Shown here: positions 18,911 to 27,960 of the stretch, in pieces | Layout of the letters: each line of letters starts with the position of its first letter | How positions within the stretch are numbered: position 1 is the first letter of the stretch | Notes under the pieces: model-generated | Database searches by the model: none | Told to the model about the DNA's origin: nothing | The model's input: the letters and a program-made list of their open reading frames with translations, nothing else | Program-made: the position numbers and the translations under genes | Assembly: GCF_018129025.1 (NCBI RefSeq) | Contig: NZ_JAAEDI010000015.1 | Location: 1 to 64,000 of the forward strand | Length of the DNA stretch: 64,000 nucleotides | Direction: 5' to 3' | From: Neoroseomonas terrae | Lineage (GTDB): Bacteria > Pseudomonadota > Alphaproteobacteria > Acetobacterales > Acetobacteraceae

Positions 18911-20485
18911 TTGCTCGGCGCGACGCTGGTCGCCACGACCTTCCCGCCGGACTTCCTGCTGCCCCGGGCGGGCGGCCCCTGGGCGCCGCAGGGCGATGCC
19001 GCGCAGCACGCCATCGCGCAGCGCTACTTCATCGGCGATGCGTGGCGCTGGCCGTTGCTGCAGGTGGGCAACATGCTGCCGCCCGACGGCTTCAACCTCG
19101 CCTTCGCCGATGGCATCCCGTTGCTTGCCTTGCCGCTCAAGCTGCTGCGCAGCGTGCTGCCGGAGGGATTCCACGGCATCGGCCTCTGGTATGGCATTGC
19201 CTGGCTGATGCAGCCCGTCGCCGCGGTGTGGTGCCTGCGGGGGGCCGGCGAGAAGCGGCTGGTGCCGGCCATCGGGGTTGCGCTCGCGGCCTCCGCCATG
19301 CCGGCCTTCATCAACCGCTACGGCCACGCCGCGCTGACAGGGCATTTCACGTTGCTGGTCGGGCTCGGGCTGTATCTGCGCCTTGTCCGCGCAGGTTCAT
19401 GGTGGCTGTGGATGGCGGCGGTGCTGGCATCGGCCGCGACGCTGCTGATCCATCCTTATCTGGCGGCCATGGTGCTCGCGCTGCTCGGTGCCGTGCCGCT
19501 GACGGTTCTGCTGCGCGGGGATCGCGGCTGGTTCGTCGCCGGACTCGGCGTCCTCGCCTGCGCCGCGGCTGTCGGGGCGTCCATGGCGGCGCTCGGCTAT
19601 CTCGGCGCGGCGGGGGATGGCGGGTATGGGTCATACGCGCTGAATGTGCTCTCGCCGGTCTGGCCTTATCGGTCGCTGGTCCTCGGTGGGTTCGCGGGGC
19701 AGGAGATCGATGCGACCGGGCACGGCGGTTGGGAGGGCTACAATTGGCTCGGCCTGGGCCTGCTCGTGGGTCTCGTTGCCGCGCTGCTGCTGGCGCCACG
19801 GGATCTGTTGCGCATGCTGCGCCGTCATGCCGGGCTTGCGATCGTCCTGGCCGGGCTGACGCTGCTCGCTGTCTCATTTCGCGTCGGGCTCGGTGACGCC
19901 ATCGTGCTCGACCTCGGCACGCCGCCGGGGTTCCTCGAGCAGTTCCGCGCTTCCGGGCGCTTCTTCTGGCCGGTGGGCACCGCGCTGCTGGTCGGCACGG
20001 TCGCGCTGCTGGCGCGGTTGCGGCCGCCGCGCCTCGCGGCCTTTGCCGTGCTGGGGCTAGGGCTGCTGCAATTCGCCGATGCCCAGCCGAACCGCACCGC
20101 GATCCGTGACTGGGCCCAGGCCCGCACGCCATGGACCGTCGATGCACCCGCCCTGCGCCGGCTGCTTGCCGAGGCCGACCGCCTGACTTTGCTCCCGACT
20201 TGGCTCTGCGTGCCGAAGCCGGACGTACGCGACGATCACGCGCGGCAACTGCAGGTGCTGAGCCTCGCCGCGGAACGGCCAGTGCCGGCGAACACCATGT
20301 ATCTGGCGCGCTGGCGCGGTGACCGGCCGCGCTGCGACGACACGGCAGCGATCGCGGCGCCGCTCGCCCCCGGCGAGTTGCGCGTCATCCTGCCCGGTGC
20401 GCGTGAGGCGGCGCTGGCGGGGATGCCCGAAGCGGCGACGGCCTGCGCCGATGTGGGCGAATTGCTCGTTTGTCGGAGACGGTGA
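18911..20485 (+). CDS. DUF6311-like multi-spanning membrane protein
   Basis: 524 residues from TTG 18911, the only ATG/GTG/TTG before the frame's upstream stop. However the preceding codons (CTG 18866 on) read LTPKLDAVLSYAFAA and complete the first membrane helix, so translation may begin at a non-standard CTG near 18866. About 10 membrane helices alternate with short loops; a periplasmic-type loop after helix 1 contains GDAAQHAIAQRYF, resembling the acidic first loop of GT-C glycosyltransferases. The C-terminal 100 residues are soluble. Possibly transfers or polymerises lipid-linked sugars for the adjacent glycan operon; this is inference. Confidence 0.8.
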   Translation: MLGATLVATTFPPDFLLPRAGGPWAPQGDAAQHAIAQRYFIGDAWRWPLLQVGNMLPPDGFNLAFADGIPLLALPLKLLRSVLPEGFHGIGLWYGIAWLMQPVAAVWCLRGAGEKRLVPAIGVALAASAMPAFINRYGHAALTGHFTLLVGLGLYLRLVRAGSWWLWMAAVLASAATLLIHPYLAAMVLALLGAVPLTVLLRGDRGWFVAGLGVLACAAAVGASMAALGYLGAAGDGGYGSYALNVLSPVWPYRSLVLGGFAGQEIDATGHGGWEGYNWLGLGLLVGLVAALLLAPRDLLRMLRRHAGLAIVLAGLTLLAVSFRVGLGDAIVLDLGTPPGFLEQFRASGRFFWPVGTALLVGTVALLARLRPPRLAAFAVLGLGLLQFADAQPNRTAIRDWAQARTPWTVDAPALRRLLAEADRLTLLPTWLCVPKPDVRDDHARQLQVLSLAAERPVPANTMYLARWRGDRPRCDDTAAIAAPLAPGELRVILPGAREAALAGMPEAATACADVGELLVCRRR

Positions 20486-20490
20486 TCGGG

Positions 20491-20566
20491 AAGGGGCGCC
20501 GCCGCATCCCGAACCCTACCCCGCCAAAGACCGAAGGGCCTTTGGAAACCCGGCCTTGGTGCTCGG
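20491..20566 (+). repeat. Two-hairpin dispersed repeat, copy C (inside a gene end)
   Basis: Starts 6 bases after the DUF6311 stop. Module 2 lies at 20524-20545 with one mismatch (CCAAAGACC arm); module 1 is degenerate; module 3 reads AAACCCGGCCTTGGTGCTCGGC. Read on the minus strand it encodes the last residues of the next gene (GFPKALRSLAG) and its TAG stop, so the repeat has become coding sequence. Confidence 0.85.
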
Positions 20567-21550
20567 CGCCGCGGGCGGACCTGATGATCCGACCCCGTCC
20601 ATCCGGCTCGGCGCATACCGCTCCGTGAAGTACAGCGGCCGCTGCTTCGTCTCGTTGAAGATGCGCCCGAGATACTCTCCGATGATCCCCAGCATCATCA
20701 TCTGCACCCCGCCGAGGAACAGCACGACGGCCAGAAGGCTGGGATAGCCGGCGACCGGGTTCCCGAAGAAAAAGGTGCGGAACAGAAGCTGCGCGAGATA
20801 AGCCACCGCGGCCACGGACGTGACGAGCCCGACATAGGTCGCCACCTTCAATGGCGCGACCGTGAAGGAGGTGATCCCCTCCAGCGAGAAGTTCCACAGC
20901 TTCCAGTAGTTCCACTTCGTCGTGCCGGCCGCGCGCGGCGCGCGGTCATAGCGCACGGCCCTGGATGGGAATCCGATCCAGGCGAAGAGCCCCTTCATGA
21001 AGCGGTGCTGCTCGCGCAGCTTCAACAGGGCATCGATGGCCCGCCGGGACATCAGGCGGAAGTCGCCGGTGTCGGGCGGCAGCTGCACCTTCCCGCCCAG
21101 GCGTTGCATCAGGCGGTAGAAGCCGGCGGCCGTCGCCTTCTTCACCCAGGTCTCGCCCTCGCGCGTGTTGCGCTGGGCATAGACGACGTCGAAGCCCTCC
21201 CGCCAGGTCTCGATCAGCGCCGGGATCAGCTCGGGCGGGTCCTGCAGGTCGGCGTCGATGACGACGATCGCCTCACTGCCGCGCGCATGGTCCAGCCCCG
21301 CGGTCAGCGCGATCTCCTTCCCGAAGTTGCGGGAAAGATTGACGATGGCGACGCGCGGGTCGGCCGCCTGCAGCCCGGTCATCACCGACAGCGTGGTGTC
21401 GCGGGAGCCATCGTTCACATAGACGACCTCCCACTCCATGCCGATGGCGACCAGCGCTTCGGCCAGGCGGCGATGGAACTCGGGCAGGACCTCCTGCTCG
21501 TTGTAGGCTGGGACGACGACGGACAGGGCAGGCGCGGCTTCACTCATCAT
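20516..21550 (-). CDS. Glycosyltransferase family 2, polyprenyl-phosphate sugar transferase (GtrB/DPM1-like)
   Basis: 344 residues from the first of two tandem ATGs (21550); longer starts add unconserved sequence. N-terminal GT-A domain: LSVVVPAYNEQEVLPEFHRR, VVYVNDGSRDTTLSVM, VNLSRNFGKEIALTAGLDHA, VVIDADLQDPPELIP, then QRNTREGETWVKK and TGDFRLMSRRAID. Two membrane helices follow (about residues 230-300; PLKVATYVGLVTSVAAVAYL and AGYPSLLAVVLFLGGVQMMML). Such enzymes load a sugar onto undecaprenyl phosphate for later periplasmic transfer, a natural partner for the adjacent GT-C-like DUF6311 protein. The last about 25 residues lie in a dispersed repeat and are probably not functional. Confidence 0.93.
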   Translation of the reverse strand: MMSEAAPALSVVVPAYNEQEVLPEFHRRLAEALVAIGMEWEVVYVNDGSRDTTLSVMTGLQAADPRVAIVNLSRNFGKEIALTAGLDHARGSEAIVVIDADLQDPPELIPALIETWREGFDVVYAQRNTREGETWVKKATAAGFYRLMQRLGGKVQLPPDTGDFRLMSRRAIDALLKLREQHRFMKGLFAWIGFPSRAVRYDRAPRAAGTTKWNYWKLWNFSLEGITSFTVAPLKVATYVGLVTSVAAVAYLAQLLFRTFFFGNPVAGYPSLLAVVLFLGGVQMMMLGIIGEYLGRIFNETKQRPLYFTERYAPSRMDGVGSSGPPAAPSTKAGFPKALRSLAG

Positions 21551-21704
21551 GGGGCATCCCGGTGGGCCGATGGCTGGCCCGCATGAAGGCACGAGGAACA
21601 GCACTCATCGGGCCGAATCAAGGCATTGATCCCCCCGCCGTCGCCAATCCGGGCGAAACCGCGTAAGCCCGCGGGTAAGTGCCGCAACGGAATATGGAGG
21701 AAGC

Positions 21705-22517
21705 GTGCTCGATCTCACAGGCAAGGCCGCCATCGTGACGGGGGCGGGTTCGGTCGGTCCGGGCTGGGGCAATGGCAAGGCTGCAGCCGTGCTGCTGGCG
21801 CGCCAGGGTGCCGCCGTCTTCTGCATCGACAACAACCCCGAGGCGGTTGCCGAGACGGTCGGCATCATCGCCAAGGAGGGCAATCGCGCCGTTGCCCACA
21901 CGGCCGACGTGACCGACAGCGACGCGGTGAAGGCCGCCATCGAGGCCGCGGTCGCCGCCTTCGGCCGGCTCGACATCCTTGTGAACAATGTCGGCGGCTC
22001 CGCGCCGGGCAGCGCCGAATCCATGAGCGAGGAGGTCTGGGACCGCCAGTTCGACATCAACCTGCGCAGCGCGTTTCTCGGCTGCAAGCACGCCATGCCG
22101 CATTTGCGGGCGCAGAAGACGGCGGCGATCGTCAACATCGCCTCGATCGCCGCGCTGAGGATGTCCGGCGACCGGCCGCACATCGCCTATTCCGCGTCCA
22201 AGATGGGCATCATCGGGCTGTCGAAGTCGGTCGCCATGGACCAGGCCCGGCACGGCGTCCGCTGCAACACCGTCATCCCCGGGCTGATGAACACGCCGTT
22301 GGTGGAGAACCGGCTGCTGCGCCAGCTCGGCGCCAATGACGCGGCGACGCTGATCGCGAAGCGCGACGCGCAGGTGCCCACCGGCAAGATGGGCACCGGC
22401 TGGGACGTGGCGCATGCGGTGCTGTTCCTCGCCTCGGACGAGGCCGCCTACATCACCGGGACCGAGATCATCGTCGATGGCGGGATGTCCGCCATGATGC
22501 CGGGAGCTTCCGCATGA
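21705..22517 (+). CDS. SDR-family NAD(P)-dependent oxidoreductase
   Basis: 270 residues from GTG with TGGAGGAA 6 bases before it. Cofactor motif TGAGSVGPGWGNG near residue 11, NNVGG at about 90, catalytic Ser in NIASIAALRM and Tyr-Lys in YSASKMGI, and C-terminal YITGTEIIVDGGMSAM. All classical SDR catalytic residues are present. Its stop overlaps the ATG of a carboxymuconolactone decarboxylase-family gene, and a Bug receptor follows: a three-gene catabolic unit for an unidentified acid or alcohol. Confidence 0.94.
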   Translation: MLDLTGKAAIVTGAGSVGPGWGNGKAAAVLLARQGAAVFCIDNNPEAVAETVGIIAKEGNRAVAHTADVTDSDAVKAAIEAAVAAFGRLDILVNNVGGSAPGSAESMSEEVWDRQFDINLRSAFLGCKHAMPHLRAQKTAAIVNIASIAALRMSGDRPHIAYSASKMGIIGLSKSVAMDQARHGVRCNTVIPGLMNTPLVENRLLRQLGANDAATLIAKRDAQVPTGKMGTGWDVAHAVLFLASDEAAYITGTEIIVDGGMSAMMPGASA

Positions 22518-23068
22518 GCACGCGCTTTCCCCCCATTCCGCGCGAGCAACTCGACGACGCGCAGCGGGCGGTGTTCGACGCCATCGTGTCCGGCCCGCGC
22601 GGCCAGGTCTCGGGGCCCTTCAACGTACTGCTGCGCGCGCCGGTCGCGGGCGATGCCGCGCAGCGGCTCGGCGCCAGCCTGCGCTTCTCCGGCCTGCTGG
22701 ACGACCGGTTGCGGGAAATCGCGATCTGCACCGTCTCCCGCCGCTGGTCGGCGCAGTATGAATGGTTCGCCCACCACCCGATCGCGGTGAAGGCGGGCGT
22801 CGATCCGGCGGCGCTGGAACGGCTGCGCCAGGGCGAGGACCCGCGCTTCGCCGATGCGGCCGAACAACTCGTCTGGCGCCTGTCGCGCACGGTGCTGGAG
22901 CACGGACGACTGAACGACGCCGAGTTCGCCGAAGGGCGGGAGGCGCTGGGCGAGGCGCGGCTTGTCGAGCTGCTGGTCGTGCTCGGCTACTACACGCTGC
23001 TCTCCTTCGTGCTCAATGTCGGGGAGGTGCCGGTGCCTGACCCGAGGCCCTTCCCCGAAGCGACCTGA
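22514..23068 (+). CDS. Carboxymuconolactone decarboxylase-family protein
   Basis: 184 residues, starting in an ATGA overlap with the SDR gene. All-helical CMD/AhpD-like fold: LREIAICTVSRRWSAQYEWFAHHPIAVKAGV covers the usual conserved region. The redox CXXC of AhpD is absent, so it is not a peroxidase-type member; it resembles the larger CMD proteins of aromatic or lactone catabolic operons. Actual reaction unknown. Cytoplasmic, no signal sequence. Followed 31 bp later by a Bug receptor gene. Confidence 0.88.
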   Translation: MSTRFPPIPREQLDDAQRAVFDAIVSGPRGQVSGPFNVLLRAPVAGDAAQRLGASLRFSGLLDDRLREIAICTVSRRWSAQYEWFAHHPIAVKAGVDPAALERLRQGEDPRFADAAEQLVWRLSRTVLEHGRLNDAEFAEGREALGEARLVELLVVLGYYTLLSFVLNVGEVPVPDPRPFPEAT

Positions 23069-23099
23069 ACTGAACGATGCGTCACCGGAGGAAACGACA

Positions 23100-24083
23100 A
23101 TGAACATCCAGCTATCGCGCCGGTCGCTGCTCGGCGCTGGGGTTGGCACGCTCGCCGCGCCGGGCATCGCCTGGGCTCAGGGCAGCCTGGCGGGTAAGAC
23201 CATCACGCTCGTCGTGCCGTCGCCGGCCGGCGGCGGCACGGATTTCTCGGCCCGCCTGGTCGCCGAGCCCTTCGGCCGCGCGCTCGGCGCGACGATGGTG
23301 GTCGAGAACCGGCCGGGCGGGAACGACGTGGTCGGGCTGCAATCCGTGCTGCGCGCGCCGGCGGACGGTACGACATTGCTCTGCGGCTACTGCGCCACCA
23401 TGACGGCGCGGCCCGCGATCGGCGGCATCGGGGAGATCCAGCCGATCCGCGACTTCCAGGCGGTCGGGCAGATCACCGACACGCCGCAGCTGTTCGTCAC
23501 CCATCCCTCGGTGCCGGCAACCGACCTGCGGTCCTTCATCGCGCTGGCCAAGCAACGGCCGGGGCAGTTGAACTATGCCTCGGCCGGCAGCGGGTCGATG
23601 CACCACATGGGCACGGAGTATCTGAAGCATCGCGCCGGGATCGACCTGGTCCATGTGCCCTATCGCGGCACCGGAGAGACGATCCGCGACCTGATCGCGG
23701 GACGCATCCAGTTCTACATGAACTCGCCGCCGCCGCTGACGCCGCTGGTGCGCGACGGGCAGTTGCGTGCCCTCTGCGTCAGTTCGAACGAGCGGCATCC
23801 GGGCCTCCCGGACGTGCCCTCCGCGGCTGAGCAGGGCATGCCGGATCTGGGGCTGAATGTGTGGTTCGCGGTGTTCGCCCCGCGCGGCGTGCCGGCGGGA
23901 CAGGTGGCGATGCTGTCGGAGAAGCTGCGCGAGGTGCTGGCGGACCAGGGCATCCGCGATCGCGCCTTCGCCGCCGGCGCGCTTGTCGCACCGAGCACTG
24001 CCGAGGCGCTCGCAGACCGGGTGGCACGGGAGACGGAGAGCTGGCGGCAGATCGCTCGGACGGCGAACATCACGGCAGGGTAG
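23100..24083 (+). CDS. Bug/TctC-family periplasmic solute receptor
   Basis: 327 residues from ATG 23100 with GGAGGAAAC upstream. Twin-arginine-like signal (QLSRRSLLGAGVGTLAAPG, cleavage near AWAQ). Binding loops PSPAGGGTD and VENRPGGNDVVG are present. An unusual Cys-rich stretch LLCGYCATM lies at about residue 100. Last gene of the SDR-CMD-receptor unit and followed by a strong hairpin terminator. Ligand unknown. Confidence 0.93.
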   Translation: MNIQLSRRSLLGAGVGTLAAPGIAWAQGSLAGKTITLVVPSPAGGGTDFSARLVAEPFGRALGATMVVENRPGGNDVVGLQSVLRAPADGTTLLCGYCATMTARPAIGGIGEIQPIRDFQAVGQITDTPQLFVTHPSVPATDLRSFIALAKQRPGQLNYASAGSGSMHHMGTEYLKHRAGIDLVHVPYRGTGETIRDLIAGRIQFYMNSPPPLTPLVRDGQLRALCVSSNERHPGLPDVPSAAEQGMPDLGLNVWFAVFAPRGVPAGQVAMLSEKLREVLADQGIRDRAFAAGALVAPSTAEALADRVARETESWRQIARTANITAG

Positions 24084-24112
24084 ACGCCGTCACCTTCTGC
24101 CCGCGAAGAGGA

Positions 24113-24140
24113 GCGGCCCGGGGCTTCTGCCTCGGGCCGC
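24113..24140 (+). terminator. Hairpin terminator between convergent genes
   Basis: 12-bp stem with one G-U pair on the plus strand: arms GCGGCCCGGGGC and GCCTCGGGCCGC, loop TTCT, 30 bases after the Bug stop and before the minus-strand porin end. No T-run. Almost the same hairpin occurs at 50076-50098 on the other strand. Confidence 0.65.
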
Positions 24141-24217
24141 AAGGCTCGAGTGTGGTCACACGGCCAGTCGCCGCCGGTGCCACGACGCGAAAGCCGCGGC
24201 GCCGGCACCGAGATCAG

Positions 24218-24955
24218 CTAGAACGTCCAGCTTACCGAGGCGATGAAGCGGTTGTCGCAGATCTTTAGCCCGCCGCATTCCGCTTCGCTGATGTTCGTGC
24301 CGTAGAACCCGACGGCCGCCGAGAAGCCGAGCGCGATCGGCACGGTGGCGTAGATGCTGTAGGCGAAGTAGTCGGGCGCGCCGAAGCGGGCGTTCCGCTC
24401 GATCCACTGGTAGCCCACGCGGCCTGACAGCGTGATGTCGAGGATCGGGAGCTTCACGTCGAGGCCCGTTTCGAGCCACCAGCCGGTGCCGGAGGAGCCG
24501 AAGAAGTCCGGCGACCAGGCGGCGGTGCCGACGAAGGTCACCGGCTCCAGCTCATACTTCAGCTTTAGGATGGTTTCGAAGAAGGCGATGTCGTACTGGC
24601 CCGGCTGCGCGGTGTAGCCCGGGTAGCTGTAGTAGACGGCGCCGACGTCGAAGCTGAAGCTGTCGATGGTGTGGCGGAAGCCGCCGATGGCATCGACCTC
24701 TTGCCGCGCATTGGTGTTCGGGAAGGCGACGTTGCTCGCGAAGGTGCCGATGTAGAAGCCGGACTCGTGTGACAGTTCCAGGGCACCCTGGATGGCCGGC
24801 CGGCTGCGTGTCTGGCTGATGTTGCGGAACACGTAGTCGCTGGTGGCGGTGGCGGTTCCGGTGATGGAGAAGCCCGCGCCGAGGTCGACCTGTGCGGCGG
24901 CCGGGCTGGCCAGCAGGCCAAGCCCCAGGGCGAGGGTGGCGATCTTCCTGAACAT
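24218..24955 (-). CDS. TorF-family putative porin
   Basis: 245 residues from ATG 24955 with GAAGG upstream; 36 further in-frame codons upstream are arginine/serine-rich and unlikely. Signal peptide MFRKIATLALGLGLLASPAAAQ. The mature protein is a run of amphipathic strands rich in Tyr, Phe, Gly and Ser (SDYVFRNISQT, GAVYYSYPGYT, WWLETGLDVKLP) and ends in Phe (SVSWTF), the outer-membrane beta-barrel sorting signature. Matches the Gcw_chp/TorF family of alphaproteobacterial porin-like proteins. Transported solute unknown. Confidence 0.9.
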   Translation of the reverse strand: MFRKIATLALGLGLLASPAAAQVDLGAGFSITGTATATSDYVFRNISQTRSRPAIQGALELSHESGFYIGTFASNVAFPNTNARQEVDAIGGFRHTIDSFSFDVGAVYYSYPGYTAQPGQYDIAFFETILKLKYELEPVTFVGTAAWSPDFFGSSGTGWWLETGLDVKLPILDITLSGRVGYQWIERNARFGAPDYFAYSIYATVPIALGFSAAVGFYGTNISEAECGGLKICDNRFIASVSWTF

Positions 24956-25246
24956 GAACCTTCGGTTCCTTCTCTGCGCCCGTGGCGATGGCCGGCGCCG
25001 TGATGGCGACGGGACGCGTAACGGTTCAGCAAGCCCTGTGCCGCTGTGGAGCGAGCTGATCACCGGATGGGCAATGTGTTGCGAAAATACTACGGCGGCC
25101 CGGCGCCACCGGATGCGGGGCTGGCCGCGCGCGGCATCGGGCAGCAGCGCGTAGAGCCGCCATGGGCGATTGGCGGCTGCGGCGCAAAGACGAAGGGCGG
25201 CGCCGGTGCCCCGGGGCCGCCCTTCGAATGGGTCGATGCGCCGCCG

Positions 25247-26923
25247 TCAGGCCGGCAGCGGCATGGCCCGCTTGCGCCAGGCCGAGGCCTGTACCGCCGA
25301 GGACTTCACATGCACGACGACGGGGCGGTCCGTCACGGCGAAGGCCGCGGCCAGCATCGGCTCGATGTCGTCCTCGCTTTGGATGTCGAAGGCCGCGGCG
25401 CCGAAGGACTTGGCCCAGGCGACGAAATCCGGGTTCACCAGGCTGATCGCCCTGTCGTAGGAGCGCCCCGGGTAGCGGACCTCATGGTGCATGCCGATCG
25501 TGCCGTAGTGCGAGTTGTCCGACAGGATGATCACCGGCGCGACGCCTTCCCGCATGGCGGTTGCGATCTCGTTGCCGGTCATCAGGATCCCGCCGTCGCC
25601 GACGAAGGCGACCGCCCGCTTGCCGGTGCGCCGCAGCGCCGCCGCCACCGCCATCGGCACCGCGGAGCCCATGGCGCCTACATTTGAGGCAAGGAACATG
25701 TGGCTCTGCTTGAACGGGAAGTAGCGGTGCAGGAAGGAGGAGAAGTTGCCGGCGTCCGAGGTGACGGCCGCATCGGCCGGGATGTGGCGGGACATGGCGG
25801 CGCAGACGGCGCCGAAATTGACGCCATCCTCCATCTTGTCCCATTCTGGGGCCAGCAGGCCGCGATGGATGGTGTTCAGCCCCTTCACCCACGCCTTGCG
25901 CGCTTCGCTCGCCTCCGGCGCGTTGCGCGCCAGCAGGGCACGGATCACGGCATGCGGATCGGCCGCGATGGGCAGGTCGACGCGCCAGACGCGGCCGATC
26001 TCGTTGGCGTCCGGCCACACCTGCACCAGCGGGAGCTGCGGCTGCGGCGCGGCAGGGAAGGTATAGGACTGGCTGATGCTGTCCGAGAGGCGCTCGCCCA
26101 GGCAGATCATCAGGTCCGACTTCTTCATCTCGTCCAGCAGCGGCTTGGGCACGCGGATGCCCATGTAGCCGCCGTAGTTGGGATGGTTGGCGTCGAACAG
26201 ATGCGGGCGGCGATGCGTCGGGCTGATCGGCAGGGTCCAGGCCTCGGCGAGGCGCGTGAGGTCCGCCAGCGCCTGGTCCCCGCCGGCAGCCATCGCACCG
26301 CCGACCAGCACCAGCGGGCGCTCGGCATTGGCGAGCATCTCGGCGAGCTGGTCGAGGTCGTCGCTGCGCGGCCCCGCCTTCGGCAGGGGGGAGGGCTTCA
26401 CCACCGGCCCCTCGGCGGGCAGATCGAAGATGTCCTCGGGCAGGATGACGGCGACCGGGCCCGGCGTCCCGGACTGCGCGAGGTGGAAGGCGCGGGCGAT
26501 CACCTCGCTCGCCTGGATCGGCTGCATGACCTCGAGCACGCCCTTGGTCACGTCGGACAGCAGGCGGGCGTAGTTCTGTTCCTGCAGCGCGCCGCGGCCG
26601 ACGTCCTTGCGCTCGACATGGCCGATCAGTGCAACCAGCGGCGTTGCGTCGTGATAGGCAGTGTGCAGCGCGATCATCGCGTTGGTCACGCCGGGCCCGC
26701 GGGAGACGAGCACGACGCCGGCGCGCCCGTCGCGCATCCGCCCGTCGGCGGCGGCCATGAAGCCCGCGCCGCCCTCATGCCGGCAGACCACGAGGCGGAT
26801 GCTCGGCACGTCGGTCAGCGCATCGGTCAGGCCGAGATAGGATTCGCCCGGCACGCAGTAGATGATGTCGACATCGTGTGCGGCGAGGCTCTCGGCCAGG
26901 AGGCGGCCGACGGTGCGGGTCAT
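25247..26923 (-). CDS. Acetolactate synthase-like ThDP-dependent enzyme
   Basis: 558 residues from ATG 26923 with AAGGAA upstream. Three-domain ThDP fold: the N-terminal Pyr domain has IYCVPGESYLGL with the catalytic cofactor-activating Glu27; the central domain carries LVLVGGAMAAGG; the C-terminal PP domain carries GDGG at 442 and an N-rich segment about 30 residues later (SDNSHYGTIG), the Mg/ThDP motif. Reactions in the family include acetolactate, glyoxylate and oxalyl-CoA chemistry; no regulatory subunit gene is adjacent, so a catabolic 2-oxoacid role is more likely than branched-chain amino acid synthesis. Two Bug receptor genes lie just upstream on the same strand. Confidence 0.92.
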   Translation of the reverse strand: MTRTVGRLLAESLAAHDVDIIYCVPGESYLGLTDALTDVPSIRLVVCRHEGGAGFMAAADGRMRDGRAGVVLVSRGPGVTNAMIALHTAYHDATPLVALIGHVERKDVGRGALQEQNYARLLSDVTKGVLEVMQPIQASEVIARAFHLAQSGTPGPVAVILPEDIFDLPAEGPVVKPSPLPKAGPRSDDLDQLAEMLANAERPLVLVGGAMAAGGDQALADLTRLAEAWTLPISPTHRRPHLFDANHPNYGGYMGIRVPKPLLDEMKKSDLMICLGERLSDSISQSYTFPAAPQPQLPLVQVWPDANEIGRVWRVDLPIAADPHAVIRALLARNAPEASEARKAWVKGLNTIHRGLLAPEWDKMEDGVNFGAVCAAMSRHIPADAAVTSDAGNFSSFLHRYFPFKQSHMFLASNVGAMGSAVPMAVAAALRRTGKRAVAFVGDGGILMTGNEIATAMREGVAPVIILSDNSHYGTIGMHHEVRYPGRSYDRAISLVNPDFVAWAKSFGAAAFDIQSEDDIEPMLAAAFAVTDRPVVVHVKSSAVQASAWRKRAMPLPA

Positions 26924-26933
26924 GGGGCGTTCC

Positions 26934-27896
26934 TTATTGCGGTTGGAGACCGGCGGCGCGGACCAGCGGCGCGAAGGCCGCGAGTTCGTCACGGATGAAG
27001 GCAGTGTAGCTTTCGGGCGTGGTGTCGGGCGGCGCGCCGCCCAGTTCCTCGAGCCGCGCGCGCGTCGGCGGATCGTTCAGCACGGCGCGCAACTCGGTCG
27101 ACAGGCGCTGCACGACCGGCGCAGGCAGGCCGGCGGGCCCGGAAATGCCGAACCAGGCATAGGAGACGACGTCGAGCCCACCCTCGCGCAGCGTCGGCAG
27201 TTCGGCGAAGCTGTCGGCGCGTTCGGCGCCGCTGACGGCCAGCGCCCGGAGCGCGCCCGAGCGCACATGCGGCCCGCAGGAGGGCAGGCTGTCGAGCATC
27301 GCCGGCACCACGCCGCCCATCAGGTCGGTCAGCGCCGGGCCGGCGCCGCGATACGGGATGCTTTCCGTCCGCACGCCGAGCGCCATGGCGAGGCGCACGC
27401 CCGCGAGATGGGACGAGGTGCCGACGCCGGCGACGGCGAAGCGGATCTCGCCGGCCGTCCGGGCCGCCGCGGCGAAATCCCCGAGGTTCCGATACGGGCT
27501 GGCCGGGTTGACCAGCAGCACGGAAGGCGAGCGCGCGATCATTCCGACATGGGTGAAGTCGCGGAGCGCGTCATACGGAATGTTCGGATAGAGCGCGGGG
27601 GAGACCCCGTGCGAGGTGGAGGAGGAGACGAGCAGCGTCAGCCCGTCCGGTTCGGCGCGCGCGACCTGCTGCGCGCCGAGCGTCGCACCGGCGCCCGCCC
27701 GGTTCTCCGTGACGACCGGCTGGCCGAGCCGCGCGCCGAGCCTTTCCGCGACGATGCGACCGACGACGTCGGTGGTGCCGCCCGGTGCGAAGGGGACGAT
27801 CAGGCGGACCGGCCGCGCGGGCCATGGTGTCTGCGCAATGGCGGGGCGCACCAGCAGCGGCAGGGTGGCCAGCGCGAGGTGACGACGGGCGATCAT
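26934..27896 (-). CDS. Bug/TctC-family periplasmic solute receptor
   Basis: 320 residues from ATG 27896. Signal MIARRHLALATLPLLVRPAIAQ. Binding loops PFAPGGTTD and TENRAGAGATLG are present. Its stop is 10 bp from the ThDP enzyme start, so the two are co-transcribed and the receptor may bind that enzyme's substrate, possibly a 2-oxo or hydroxy acid. A second receptor of the same family is immediately upstream. Confidence 0.93.
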   Translation of the reverse strand: MIARRHLALATLPLLVRPAIAQTPWPARPVRLIVPFAPGGTTDVVGRIVAERLGARLGQPVVTENRAGAGATLGAQQVARAEPDGLTLLVSSSTSHGVSPALYPNIPYDALRDFTHVGMIARSPSVLLVNPASPYRNLGDFAAAARTAGEIRFAVAGVGTSSHLAGVRLAMALGVRTESIPYRGAGPALTDLMGGVVPAMLDSLPSCGPHVRSGALRALAVSGAERADSFAELPTLREGGLDVVSYAWFGISGPAGLPAPVVQRLSTELRAVLNDPPTRARLEELGGAPPDTTPESYTAFIRDELAAFAPLVRAAGLQPQ

Positions 27897-27960
27897 GGAT
27901 AGGCGTTCCTCAGTCCCTGGCACGCATCCTGCCGCATCCCGCCGTCACCGCAAGCCAGCC

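Noticed and set aside
25247-26923. Biosynthetic acetolactate synthase (ilvB)
   Set aside because: No ilvN/ilvH regulatory subunit or ilvC beside it; neighbours are Bug receptors, so only a family-level name is given.
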